Source: Elusimicrobiaceae bacterium | GTDB taxonomy: Bacteria; Elusimicrobiota; Elusimicrobia; Elusimicrobiales; Elusimicrobiaceae | Assembly: GCA_016282685.1 (NCBI GenBank) | Contig: JAEELM010000008.1 | Coordinates: 30,737 to 94,736 of the forward strand | Direction of reading: 5' to 3' | Length of the DNA: 64,000 nt | Shown here: piece by piece, positions 25,629 to 33,655 of the stretch | Layout of the letters: every line of letters begins with the position of its first letter | How positions within the stretch are numbered: the stretch's first letter is position 1 | Position numbers and translations under genes: made by a program | The notes under the pieces: model-generated | Database searches by the model: none | What the model was told of the DNA's origin: nothing | Seen by the model: only the letters and a program-made list of their open reading frames with translations

Positions 25629-26552
25629 ATGAAAAAAAGCCTATTGCTTGCAATCTTTACCCTACTAATCGGCGCTTGCTATACTCCCATGAACAATTCG
25701 GGGGTATCCACCAATAAACCTTGGTTGGAGGTATCCGGTACGCGGCTGGATTTTAGGGGAGACCAATATGATTCTTGCTTCCAATTTAATATTCGGCTTT
25801 GGCCGCAAGAGGCCGTTGAACGTATCAATCTATCCAAATCCTGTATCACGGCCTGTTGTTGGAGGAGTGAACAAAATGAAGTAGTATTAGATTTTAATAA
25901 GGATTTTGAACAAGAATTAGCACTAAAAGGAAGAGCCCGGAAATATTCTCCCGACAAGATTACTCTTAAGGTAACTCATTCCAATTTTGTAAATCTGACA
26001 AAAGTAACTATTTCTCCCCACGGAGCCATCAACAATAAAGGCTTGTTGAAATTATCCTATGAAGAAGTGGAAAACCCTGCCCGGTTGGCACAACTTCACT
26101 TAGCCCAACAAAATCGTAAATCCGTATCTACTGAGCAGGTTTATACTGCTCCCACAACCGTTTCTAAAACAACTAGACAGAAAAAAGTTGTTTCAAAAAC
26201 AACTATTAGCCAATCTGCCGCCCCTGTAAAAACTGTATCATCCCCAGAGGCTGACAAGGCAAAAGAATTACTACATTTATCCAAAGGAACACAAATTGAT
26301 ACTTACTTCTATCAAATGAATAAAACTTACAACAAACAAGGTGCCGTTTTCTTGTTAAGTGATCGCCTGCTCCAAGCTGCTTTTTATGATAAAAATACTT
26401 ATTTGATTTCTTGCCACGCAAAAGCACGTACGGGTGTGGATGAAACAAATTTAAAAGCAGCGGATTTCCCTTGTGGAAAATGGCTGGTCAATATTATTGA
26501 AGAAACCATAACGCCTTATGATAAAAAAGCAAAGAACATAGCACAATTATAG
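25629..26552 (+). CDS. Hypothetical lipoprotein
   Basis: 307 residues, unknown family. Signal peptide with lipobox LIGAC places the lipidated Cys at residue 17. Residues 30-150 form a beta-rich domain with two disulfide-capable Cys clusters (SCITACCW). Residues 160-205 are a Lys/Thr/Ser linker, followed by a C-terminal domain of about 95 residues rich in Tyr and Lys. No family motif recognised. Probably anchored to a membrane facing the periplasm. Transcript likely leaderless. Confidence 0.65.
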   Translation: MKKSLLLAIFTLLIGACYTPMNNSGVSTNKPWLEVSGTRLDFRGDQYDSCFQFNIRLWPQEAVERINLSKSCITACCWRSEQNEVVLDFNKDFEQELALKGRARKYSPDKITLKVTHSNFVNLTKVTISPHGAINNKGLLKLSYEEVENPARLAQLHLAQQNRKSVSTEQVYTAPTTVSKTTRQKKVVSKTTISQSAAPVKTVSSPEADKAKELLHLSKGTQIDTYFYQMNKTYNKQGAVFLLSDRLLQAAFYDKNTYLISCHAKARTGVDETNLKAADFPCGKWLVNIIEETITPYDKKAKNIAQL

Positions 26553-26579
26553 TTTCATTAACAATCTAAAGTAAACAAA

Positions 26580-26601
26580 AACCCCCTCCAAAGAGGGGGT
26601 T
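26580..26601. terminator. Bidirectional terminator
   Basis: AACCCCCTC stem with its complement and a CAAA loop, flanked by A and T-rich tracts between convergent genes. Confidence 0.85.
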
Positions 26602-26620
26602 AAAATTTAACAACACAAAA

Positions 26621-27154
26621 TTAAAAAATAGCCTTCCACTCTCGGTTGGTAAACTGCAGTTCCACCCGGCGGTTAGCTCGACGTCCTTCGCTAGATGTAT
26701 CCAACGTAATAGGGCGTTCTTTCCCGTAAGCGTGGATACGAATACGATCTGCGGCAACTCCACGGCTCACGATATACGATTTTAGAGCAGCGGCACGTGC
26801 CCCAGAAATCCAATAGTTATATTCATCTGTTCCTATGAGGTCGGCATGTCCCTCCATAATCAAATGAATAGATTCATGTTCATTCATTACTGTAGCCACT
26901 TTATCCAATAACTCATAGGCATACTCCGGAGGACGCACAGAGTCAAATTCATACGTAATAGACGGTAATTTTTTAGTCTTATACATCCGTGCTGGCGTCT
27001 GGTTATACAAAGCTGCATTATTTCTGGCTTGCACTTCAATAGCGGGATCTCTTTGCGCAACACGAGGGATAGTATCCTCATCTTTTTGTCTTCTATAACA
27101 TCCCACTAACATACCGCAAGTCAAAATCGCTACTAGAAAAACTCTCAAATTCAT
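26621..27154 (-). CDS. Pal/OmpA-domain lipoprotein
   Basis: 177 residues. Signal peptide with lipobox LVGC gives a lipid-anchored protein. A short linker leads to an OmpA C-like peptidoglycan-binding domain (about 75-175) with the pattern MEGHADLIGTDEYN..I..ARAAALKSYIVSRG and the end RANRRVELQF, including the Asp and Arg that bind diaminopimelate. It tethers the outer membrane to peptidoglycan, like Pal. No tol genes are adjacent. ATG 27154 has GGAGGA 8 bases upstream and is preferred over an in-frame TTG at 27160. Confidence 0.85.
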   Translation of the reverse strand: MNLRVFLVAILTCGMLVGCYRRQKDEDTIPRVAQRDPAIEVQARNNAALYNQTPARMYKTKKLPSITYEFDSVRPPEYAYELLDKVATVMNEHESIHLIMEGHADLIGTDEYNYWISGARAAALKSYIVSRGVAADRIRIHAYGKERPITLDTSSEGRRANRRVELQFTNREWKAIF

Positions 27155-27179
27155 ACTCAAATCCTCCTGCCATCATTAT

Positions 27180-27500
27180 AGCAAAACAAGTTAGTAGTTC
27201 CCACCTTTTTCTATCCCTAAGTTATCAACAGCCTGTGGATAAGCTGTGGATAACTTCGTTATACTCTCTTAACACTCTTGGGTCCAACTGGTTTTTTAAT
27301 ATACACTGGGATAAAAGCTGTGGATAACTCTCTTTTTTTGTGGATAACTTTCAATTTTAATAAGATAAATCTAATATTTAATAATTATTTTATCGTCGAT
27401 ATGATAAAAAAAGTACGTAATTTTAAGGAATTTATTGTTTTTTAAAAAAAATTGTTGACAACCTATCATTTTTATGTTAAGAAAATCCCAAAAATTCCAT
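27180..27500. other. Putative replication origin: DnaA-box cluster with AT-rich region
   Basis: Four perfect DnaA boxes (TTATCCACA on the minus strand) lie at 27234-27242, 27245-27253, 27319-27327 and 27339-27347, plus a one-mismatch box TTATCAACA on the plus strand at 27222-27230. A sixth, perfect box (27545-27553) lies just inside the next gene. To the right, 27354-27460 is strongly AT-rich and could be the unwinding element; it has an inverted repeat TTTTATC/GATAAAA. No gene lies between 27155 and 27504. dnaA is not in the window, so a DnaA-titrating site is an alternative. Confidence 0.65.
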
Positions 27501-27504
27501 TTTT

Positions 27505-28470
27505 TTATTGTTTTTTCAACAAAATTTCGGTTGTATTTTCCACATTATCCACATGTACAGTTAATTTGATAGATCCCGGTTCTGCCCCAGAACGGACACG
27601 CAACATTCCCAAAGAAGGCTGCCAATCTAAATAAGGAGGACTAGTACGCACAAAAGAAGGAACCAAAACAGTCTTCAGGCCATTAGCCAACGTCGCGTAT
27701 ACCTGTAAAGATAAACTTTTCCCGGCTTGGACAGATAAACTTTTCACTCCCGTCTTTAGATTCAATTTTTTTACTTTTACTTCTTCAGGAGAAGCAAATA
27801 GATAAGTCAAATTTAATCCTTTCAACCAGTCGGTTTCAAAGGGGGCATATTCAAAGGCATACTGCGAACCATACACGGCTCCGGCCGATTCCAAAATAGC
27901 AGATGCAGCGGCTAGTTCTTCCTGAGAACCCATAATAAAAACACGTTTAGGTAAAGTCTCTCCCATTTTATTAATCGCCTTCCCCGGACTTTGTAAAGAA
28001 AGTGCCCCAAAATATTCTTTGTTAGCCAAAGGTAACACGGCTTTCGTTGCTTTCTCTCCCATTGCAGCCAACACCCGCCCCGAGGGATAGGCAACCGTAG
28101 CATAATTGGTATCTATATAAGGGATTAACTCTTGTTCCACAAATTGCGCAAGCTTTTCAGCAAGAGCCAAAAAATCTTCTTCCGGTATAGACAACCCTAC
28201 TAAAAACACTTTATGTTGTTGTGCAAAACGCTGGAAAGCTTCCCGATCGGAACGGTCCAACCCTACAAAATACACAACCGGATAATGTTGGGAAATGGGG
28301 GCTATTTGCGTTGGCAAAAAAACGGTAAGGGTATATTTATTTCCTAAAATTTCGGAAGGGAAAGCAAAGAAAGTTTCCCGGCCGGGAGCCACAAACATAC
28401 GGCTTTCCTCTCCGGAAAAAGAAGGGAAAGAGAGCATTGTTATCGTCAATAAAAATAGTATTTTTTTCAT
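27505..28470 (-). CDS. Secreted esterase-like fold protein, probably without catalytic Ser
   Basis: 321 residues. Signal peptide (MKKILFLLTITMLSFPSFS) followed by an alpha/beta-hydrolase-like region resembling the enterochelin-esterase/EsteraseD group: YTLTVFLP, HYPVVYFVGLDRSD, and ELIPYIDTNYATV just before the usual nucleophile elbow. Where GxSxGG is expected the sequence reads AYPSGRVLAAMG, so the canonical motif is lost and activity is doubtful. The last 90 residues look like a bacterial Ig-like domain. The promoter TGA-TACAAT ends 6 bases before the ATG (leaderless). Confidence 0.6.
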   Translation of the reverse strand: MKKILFLLTITMLSFPSFSGEESRMFVAPGRETFFAFPSEILGNKYTLTVFLPTQIAPISQHYPVVYFVGLDRSDREAFQRFAQQHKVFLVGLSIPEEDFLALAEKLAQFVEQELIPYIDTNYATVAYPSGRVLAAMGEKATKAVLPLANKEYFGALSLQSPGKAINKMGETLPKRVFIMGSQEELAAASAILESAGAVYGSQYAFEYAPFETDWLKGLNLTYLFASPEEVKVKKLNLKTGVKSLSVQAGKSLSLQVYATLANGLKTVLVPSFVRTSPPYLDWQPSLGMLRVRSGAEPGSIKLTVHVDNVENTTEILLKKQ

Positions 28471-28485
28471 GCTTTTATTGTATCA
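28471..28485 (-). promoter_or_regulatory. Extended -10 promoter, leaderless type
   Basis: Minus strand: TGA then TACAAT (28482-28477), then 6 bases to ATG 28470. Confidence 0.55.
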
Positions 28486-28527
28486 TAAATGGGGAGGGCC
28501 TATAACAAATACCTATCTCTTTTCTAG

Positions 28528-28569
28528 GGCCAAAATGCCCTTGTTTCTTTCCAAGTAAATAGTTATAGT
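28528..28569 (+). promoter_or_regulatory. Possible operator and -10 box of the small gene at 28606
   Basis: GGCCAAAATGCC (28528-28539), imperfectly matching the operator family seen before secreted-protein genes, is followed by 24 bp and TATAGT (28564-28569). Spacing agrees with the other four sites; the sequence match is weaker. Confidence 0.35.
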
Positions 28570-28605
28570 ATATATAAGATCCCGTAATAAAAAGGAAATT
28601 ACTAT

Positions 28606-28770
28606 ATGAAAAAGAATGCAAATTTACGTTTTCTCTTGGCTCTCGGAAACACGAAAATTGTACTCGTTGAAGATGACCAAGAAATTAAATTATACTCCAA
28701 ACACGAAGATGACACGAAACACGCAGTCAGTGAAGATCGTGTATTGGATGCTGTAACCTCAATTCGTTAA
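28606..28770 (+). CDS. Small hypothetical protein, 54 residues
   Basis: Reads from ATG 28606 to TAA 28768-28770. The product is 54 residues with a basic, hydrophobic start (MKKNANLRFLLALGN) and an acidic remainder (VEDDQEIKLYSKHEDD). Support comes from a ribosome-binding site (AAGGAA, about 9 bases upstream), a plausible promoter at 28564, and a good fit in the gap between two genes. No family is recognised. The N-terminal hydrophobic stretch is too short for a clear signal peptide. Confidence 0.55.
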   Translation: MKKNANLRFLLALGNTKIVLVEDDQEIKLYSKHEDDTKHAVSEDRVLDAVTSIR

Positions 28771-28787
28771 GTACAATCTGGCTTATA

Positions 28788-28802
28788 TGATATAATGTAT
28801 CT
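28788..28802 (+). promoter_or_regulatory. Extended -10 promoter, leaderless type
   Basis: TGA then TATAAT (28791-28796), then 6 bases to ATG 28803. Confidence 0.6.
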
Positions 28803-29831
28803 ATGAAAAAACTGGGTACATTATTGTTAGTGTTATCATTGGCCATTCCCTTGTCGGCCCAAACTTTATCAGATGCCCTGCCGCTCTTACAAAAAAACAA
28901 AAGAACGGCAGCAGAAGAGCAGCAAGTTCTTCAACTCTTTCGCACCGCTACAGACCCAAGTACAATTTTTGCAGCCGGAGCCAGTTTGGTTAAAATTCCG
29001 CCTGCTAAAACACAAGAGGCCTCTCTCATTAATTTAATCATGCGGCAAAATCAGCCGATTAAAAGTATTTTTGCGGCTATTATTGTTACCGCTATGGGGG
29101 CGCATTACGAAGAATTTCTCCCCCTTTTGGAACAAGGATTAGAAAGCCAAGACTTAGCCTTGCGTTCTTATTGCGCAGGAGCTTACGGCATTTTAAATCC
29201 GGAAAGTAAAGTATATACGGATGATGTCGTACGCTTGTATATTTTTGACCCCCAATTCGCACTACGGGCTATGAATGTGTTGGCTATCACTCCGTCTGAA
29301 CAATTCAAATTTTTCAAAAAAGCATCCGTTGCTAAAGAGCCCCAAACCCGTGCAGCTGCCGCCATGTGGCTAGGGAACTCTCATACAACACAAACCAACC
29401 AACATCTATTGAAAATGGCCAAAACGGAAGAGGATCCTGCAGTCCAAACACAACTCGCTATAGCCTTGGCACTAAATCAGGCCGAGACACTGGAACAAAC
29501 AGCCAAAGGATTAAGCAAGAAATACACTTCCGCCCCTTCCACCACTTATGCATTAGCGCTTGGATTTATGACGGGCAACGCAATTCCTACTTTGCGTCAT
29601 AGCCTGGTAAGCAAAAACAAAAACGAACGTATCAATTCTTTACGTGCTTTAGCGTATATGGCCAACATACTCTCCAATCCGGATGCTTTTGCTTACTCTA
29701 ATGATCGAACTTTTGATGTACAATTGCTTAAAAGTTTTATCCCCCAATTAGGAGTCCTTTCCAAATCGGGTACAGAAATTGAACGCACTTATGCTGATAA
29801 TGCACTACTTCAATTTGAGAAATTAATGTAA
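28803..29831 (+). CDS. Secreted HEAT-like repeat protein
   Basis: 342 residues. Signal peptide MKKLGTLLLVLSLAIPLSAQ, then an all-helical Ala/Leu-rich protein with repeating units of about 30-35 residues, for example ALRSYCAGAYGIL, RAAAAMWLGNS, QTQLAIALALNQ and RINSLRALAYMAN, the look of HEAT/armadillo repeats. Such proteins usually act as binding scaffolds; partner unknown. dut follows after 8 bases and is probably co-transcribed. Confidence 0.65.
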   Translation: MKKLGTLLLVLSLAIPLSAQTLSDALPLLQKNKRTAAEEQQVLQLFRTATDPSTIFAAGASLVKIPPAKTQEASLINLIMRQNQPIKSIFAAIIVTAMGAHYEEFLPLLEQGLESQDLALRSYCAGAYGILNPESKVYTDDVVRLYIFDPQFALRAMNVLAITPSEQFKFFKKASVAKEPQTRAAAAMWLGNSHTTQTNQHLLKMAKTEEDPAVQTQLAIALALNQAETLEQTAKGLSKKYTSAPSTTYALALGFMTGNAIPTLRHSLVSKNKNERINSLRALAYMANILSNPDAFAYSNDRTFDVQLLKSFIPQLGVLSKSGTEIERTYADNALLQFEKLM

Positions 29832-29839
29832 GGATTCTT

Positions 29840-30256
29840 ATGAAAGTTAAAAAACTGGTACCACACGCCAAACTTCCTAACCGTGCACATTCCACAGATT
29901 CCGGGGCAGATTTGTTCGCTGTTGAGCGCACCGTTCTCCCCCCACACGCAATTACCAATGTACACACGGGAGTAGCCGTAGAATTGCCTGAAAACACTTC
30001 CGGCATTATTTGGGGAAAGAGCTCCGTGGAGAGTAAAGGCATTAAGGCCATGGCCGGCTTGGTGGATGCCCCTTACCGTGGGGAGTTAATTGTGTGCATG
30101 TACAATTTGAACGATACAGAATTTGTGTTTGAACAAGGTCAAAAAGTAGCCCAATTAGTCGTACTGCAAACGCTTTATCCTTCTTTTGAAGAAGTAGCCG
30201 AATTGACGGACACAACGCGTGGATCAGGTGGTTTTGGCTCTACTGGGAAAAAATAA
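29840..30256 (+). CDS. dut: dUTP diphosphatase
   Basis: Cytoplasmic trimeric dUTPase that hydrolyses dUTP to dUMP, 138 residues. All five motifs are visible: I STDSGADLFA, II GKSSVESKG, III GLVDAPYRGEL, IV GQKVAQLVV, V RGSGGFGSTG. Motif II has Lys where Arg is more usual (RSS), a conservative change. Shine-Dalgarno AAGGA. The gene ends before a strong terminator. Confidence 0.92.
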   Translation: MKVKKLVPHAKLPNRAHSTDSGADLFAVERTVLPPHAITNVHTGVAVELPENTSGIIWGKSSVESKGIKAMAGLVDAPYRGELIVCMYNLNDTEFVFEQGQKVAQLVVLQTLYPSFEEVAELTDTTRGSGGFGSTGKK

Positions 30257-30268
30257 TTTATACACAGA

Positions 30269-30296
30269 AAAATCCCCGCTTTACAGCGGGGATTTT
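30269..30296. terminator. Bidirectional terminator
   Basis: A 12-bp perfect stem AAAATCCCCGCT with its complement and a 4-base loop, flanked by A and T runs, between convergent genes. Confidence 0.9.
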
Positions 30297-30309
30297 CTAT
30301 ATCACTCAC

Positions 30310-31617
30310 TTAAAACCGAACTATTGAACCAACCTGCACTTTGGAGTTGTCTCTTCCGTACAATTCCTTCATTGTGCCAATCCTATAATGAACACTATTT
30401 CCACCGTTTTTTACATATCCAACACCGGCGAAAAATTGTACATAGTTGCTGTAATCGTACTTAACAACTAAATCAGCCTCTAACGTAGCACTTCTTTCAG
30501 CCAAACGGTCTTGGAAAGAGTATCCGTCCAAAGAGATCTCCCACTTGTCCGCGGGTTTATAATCAAAACCCAAATTAAACAAACGAACAGAACCATATGA
30601 AGAATGAGGCGCCGTGAACAAGCCAAAAACATTTTCGCTCGTCCACAGATTGGCGGAAAAAAGTTCACCCATTATTAACCCCGGTGTATAGTTACCATAC
30701 ACATAGGTCAAACCATTAGAGTAAAGGAACGTTCCGCGTGCCGTAAGGGTACTGCCCAAGTCGGCTGCCACATCTGTTTTTACCATATAGGTGGAATCAA
30801 ACGATCCCTGATGGTGTTCTTTCGGCAGATGATCATATGCCAAATTGCGTGCATATTCAACACTAAACCGATAAATAGCAGGCGTCCAATTCAATTTAGC
30901 ACCATACAAACCATGGTGTCTATATTCGCGTTTATGTGACACAATCGTCATGTAACGGGCCTGGAAATCATACATATAAGCTTGGAGTGTAACTTCATCC
31001 GACGCTTTCCATTTTACATCTCCACCAAAAGTATCTGCTTCGTCCACATAATGAGCATACCCCTGATTATAAAGTTCTTCTGCGTTCCCAATTTTTCCGC
31101 CCATTAACGTAACTTTCCAGAAATCATTGTGATAGGTAAATGTAGCCCCATCCAACGTTTTTGCATACATGCGAGGAGCCGCGTTATAATGGGTGGGACC
31201 AAAATACATAACGGCACTATCTTCTTCACCATAAAACTGACGGCCAACCGTGATATCAAACGCATCAAACAAATCAGTAATTGCCACATTTGCGTTGGCT
31301 AATTTTATGCCGTCCCCGTTTTGGAAACCGTTGTTGGTATAGTTACGATCTCCCCAATCATAAACATATTGCCATAAAAGATTGGCTTTTATGTTTTCTT
31401 TTACGTCTGCCGTAACACCAGCCATTGCGCGGGTCCGGGTACCACGGAACACATCATAATTTCCGCCCCAAATATTGTAATTAAAGGTTGTATTATGGTC
31501 CGTACTGGTGGCAATCGTTTGAACTTCTCCTGTCAGGTGCACTTTGTCCAAGACAGACGCATTAGCCGGGAATGATACAAGCACTGCTAATGATAACAAA
31601 AAAAGAACCTTCTTCAT
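30310..31617 (-). CDS. Outer membrane beta-barrel protein (porin-like), paralog 1
   Basis: 435 residues. Signal peptide MKKVLFLLSLAVLVSFPANA, then alternating beta strands with many aromatic residues and a C-terminal Phe (VGSIVRF), typical of outer-membrane barrels. The shared block GRQFYGEEDSAVMYFGPTHYN and the N-terminal LTGEVQTIA stretch match the neighbouring paralog. No characterised porin family is recognised; an alginate-export-like or general porin role is possible. The start at 31617 has AAGGAG 6 bases upstream; the longer frame from GTG 31632 is not favoured. Terminators on both sides show separate transcription. Confidence 0.7.
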   Translation of the reverse strand: MKKVLFLLSLAVLVSFPANASVLDKVHLTGEVQTIATSTDHNTTFNYNIWGGNYDVFRGTRTRAMAGVTADVKENIKANLLWQYVYDWGDRNYTNNGFQNGDGIKLANANVAITDLFDAFDITVGRQFYGEEDSAVMYFGPTHYNAAPRMYAKTLDGATFTYHNDFWKVTLMGGKIGNAEELYNQGYAHYVDEADTFGGDVKWKASDEVTLQAYMYDFQARYMTIVSHKREYRHHGLYGAKLNWTPAIYRFSVEYARNLAYDHLPKEHHQGSFDSTYMVKTDVAADLGSTLTARGTFLYSNGLTYVYGNYTPGLIMGELFSANLWTSENVFGLFTAPHSSYGSVRLFNLGFDYKPADKWEISLDGYSFQDRLAERSATLEADLVVKYDYSNYVQFFAGVGYVKNGGNSVHYRIGTMKELYGRDNSKVQVGSIVRF

Positions 31618-31707
31618 TTTTGTCTCCTTCACTAAAAGTAAATACGTCTCTTTTATTGTATTATTTTTTTATAGAAAAATCATCCTGTTAATCAAAGCAA
31701 CAAACAA

Positions 31708-31733
31708 AAACCCCCGCTTTTAAGCGGGGGTTT
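31708..31733. terminator. Terminator between the two beta-barrel genes
   Basis: AAACCCCCGCTT with its complement, flanked by A and T runs. Confidence 0.85.
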
Positions 31734-31754
31734 ATACTGTTGTTCTAAATTAGA

Positions 31755-33008
31755 TTAGAAGCGAACGAGCATACCGATTTGAGCTTTGGTGTTTTCTTTA
31801 CCCAAAGAGTCCCAATAGACACGGTCCTCATCTCCGTAGAAACCGTCGCCTTTGGTTTGGCTGTATTTTGCATAGCCTAAACCGGCAAACAATTGTACGT
31901 AGTCGTTGTAGTCATATTTGGCGGTTACGTCAAACTCATACGTGGCAGCATGGCGGCCAAAACGATCTTGGAACGAAAATGCATCAAAAGACAATGTCCA
32001 TTGGTCGGCCGGTTTGTAATCTACGCCCAAGTTGAATAAGCGCAAACCATTTGCATATTCATCCATTTCTTCACGCAACAAGTGTCCCACGAGAAGCCCC
32101 GGGGTAAAGTTGCCAAACGCAAAGAAATCAGGCGTTTCATAGTGGAATAAACCGCGCACGGTGAGAGCATCAGCGGCTTTCACACTACCGTCCACTCTTA
32201 CCATGTAGCCGGTATCTTTGTGTTCTTTGATCAAGCGGTCACCGGCAAAGTTGCGGGCATATTCTGCACCCAAGGTGAGCGCTTCCGGCGCAAAAGTAAG
32301 TTTGGTACCATAGAAACCCATATAGTCATTTCCTAAAGTATAATCGTAGTAATAGCTGAAATTGTTACCTTTCCAATCGTAGATATACGCTTGGGCGGTG
32401 AAATCTTCGGTAACATTGAATTTTACGTCCGCACCAAAAATGGAAGTGGGTTCATCATTGTTATAGTCCCAATCTATTTCGTCCATATCGGCAACTTTAC
32501 CACCGATTACGGTAGCGGTTAAAGTGTCGTTGGAATAGACAAATTTAGCAGCATCCAACACGCGGGCATAATAACCGCCTTCAGCGTTGTAGTGGTTCGG
32601 ACCAAAGTACATGACAGCGCTGTTTTCATCGCCGTAGAATTGGCGGCCGATGGTAGCTTCTAAGGCACCGAACAAATTGGAAAATACCAAATTGGCATTG
32701 GCTAAGTACATGCCGTTGGCATTGTCAAAACCGTTGTTGGTATAGTTGTGATTGCCCCAATTGTAAGCATATTGGAACAACAAGTTGGCTTTAACGTCTT
32801 CTACAACGTCAAGGGACAAACCGGCAATAGCGCGCGTCCAAGCACTGCGGTTGTAGGCGGCGTGGTTAATATAGTCAGTTTCCCCGCCGTGTTTGGTGGT
32901 GGAAGCAATCGTTTGAATCTCACCGGTAATTTCTACATTCTTAATTACTGCAGCGCTGGCCGGGAAGGCGATAGCAGCTACGAGTAACAAGCCCAGAAGT
33001 TTTTTCAT
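31755..33008 (-). CDS. Outer membrane beta-barrel protein (porin-like), paralog 2
   Basis: 417 residues. Signal peptide MKKLLGLLLVAAIAFPASA, then the same barrel architecture as paralog 1 with GRQFYGDENSAVMYFGPNHYN, NWGNHNYTNNGF and a C-terminal IGMLVRF. Its codon use is more G+C-rich and regular than its neighbours, which can indicate high expression; this is a by-eye impression. Shine-Dalgarno AAGGAG precedes the ATG and its own hairpin terminator follows. A tandem pair with divergent loops suggests different substrates or antigenic variants. Confidence 0.72.
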   Translation of the reverse strand: MKKLLGLLLVAAIAFPASAAVIKNVEITGEIQTIASTTKHGGETDYINHAAYNRSAWTRAIAGLSLDVVEDVKANLLFQYAYNWGNHNYTNNGFDNANGMYLANANLVFSNLFGALEATIGRQFYGDENSAVMYFGPNHYNAEGGYYARVLDAAKFVYSNDTLTATVIGGKVADMDEIDWDYNNDEPTSIFGADVKFNVTEDFTAQAYIYDWKGNNFSYYYDYTLGNDYMGFYGTKLTFAPEALTLGAEYARNFAGDRLIKEHKDTGYMVRVDGSVKAADALTVRGLFHYETPDFFAFGNFTPGLLVGHLLREEMDEYANGLRLFNLGVDYKPADQWTLSFDAFSFQDRFGRHAATYEFDVTAKYDYNDYVQLFAGLGYAKYSQTKGDGFYGDEDRVYWDSLGKENTKAQIGMLVRF

Positions 33009-33162
33009 TCATTTTCTCCTTGTGTAAAGTTTTAAATAAACTATTTTATTATTGAAACTTATTTAGAAAGTATTTTCAATATCTTTTAAAAATTTCACTT
33101 GACAGGGAAAAACAATGGATTAAATTTTTCGTTTTTCTTCTTTTTAATAATAAGACATAACA

Positions 33163-33189
33163 AAACCCCCGTCATCGAAGCGGGGGTTT
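33163..33189. terminator. Terminator after the PPC-domain gene
   Basis: AAACCCCCG stem with its complement and a 9-base loop; A-rich left flank acts as the T run for the minus-strand gene ending at 33209. Confidence 0.8.
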
Positions 33190-33208
33190 GAAAAGATTCA
33201 CTACTACA

Positions 33209-33637
33209 CTAATTCCAAAGAGCCAATTTTGTTACTTTATCTGAACGACGTACTTTTGGCTCTCCAACCAATTCTTGGATATAAGCCTCGCACACGTAAA
33301 TTTTAGTACCCGGCAATAACTGCCCGCCAACGGTATTGTGTTCGTTATCGGCAATTACCACACTGGCATGTACAATAGGTCGGTTATCTTGAATGCTGAT
33401 ATTACCGCTACAATGCACAAGTTCCAATTCTTCTTCAAAAATCGATTTTTCGAATTTCTTTGCGGATTGGTTGTAATAACCGATAGTGGCATTGGATAGC
33501 ATTCCCGTTACATGCACAATACCACATTTCACTTGATTGTCGTGGCAAAAATCAATTAGTTCTTCCAAAAGGTCCTTTCCTTTAGGAAGACGAAACAAAT
33601 AGGTTCTGCCGGTTAAGTAAGGTTTTTCTTCTGCCAT
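33209..33637 (-). CDS. PPC/DUF296-domain protein
   Basis: 142 residues forming a single PPC (DUF296, PD1-like) domain. Pattern: YLFRLPKGKDLLEELIDFC, GIVHVTGMLSNATIGYYN, ELELVHCSGNISI, PIVHASVVIAD, and the closing GGQLLPGTKIYVCEAYIQEL. In plants this domain accompanies AT-hooks; bacterial stand-alone versions are trimers of uncertain function. It directly follows the transketolase gene (18 bases) and has its own AGGAGA ribosome site, so it is likely co-transcribed. Confidence 0.8.
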   Translation of the reverse strand: MAEEKPYLTGRTYLFRLPKGKDLLEELIDFCHDNQVKCGIVHVTGMLSNATIGYYNQSAKKFEKSIFEEELELVHCSGNISIQDNRPIVHASVVIADNEHNTVGGQLLPGTKIYVCEAYIQELVGEPKVRRSDKVTKLALWN

Positions 33638-33655
33638 AATTTTCTCCTATAAGGC

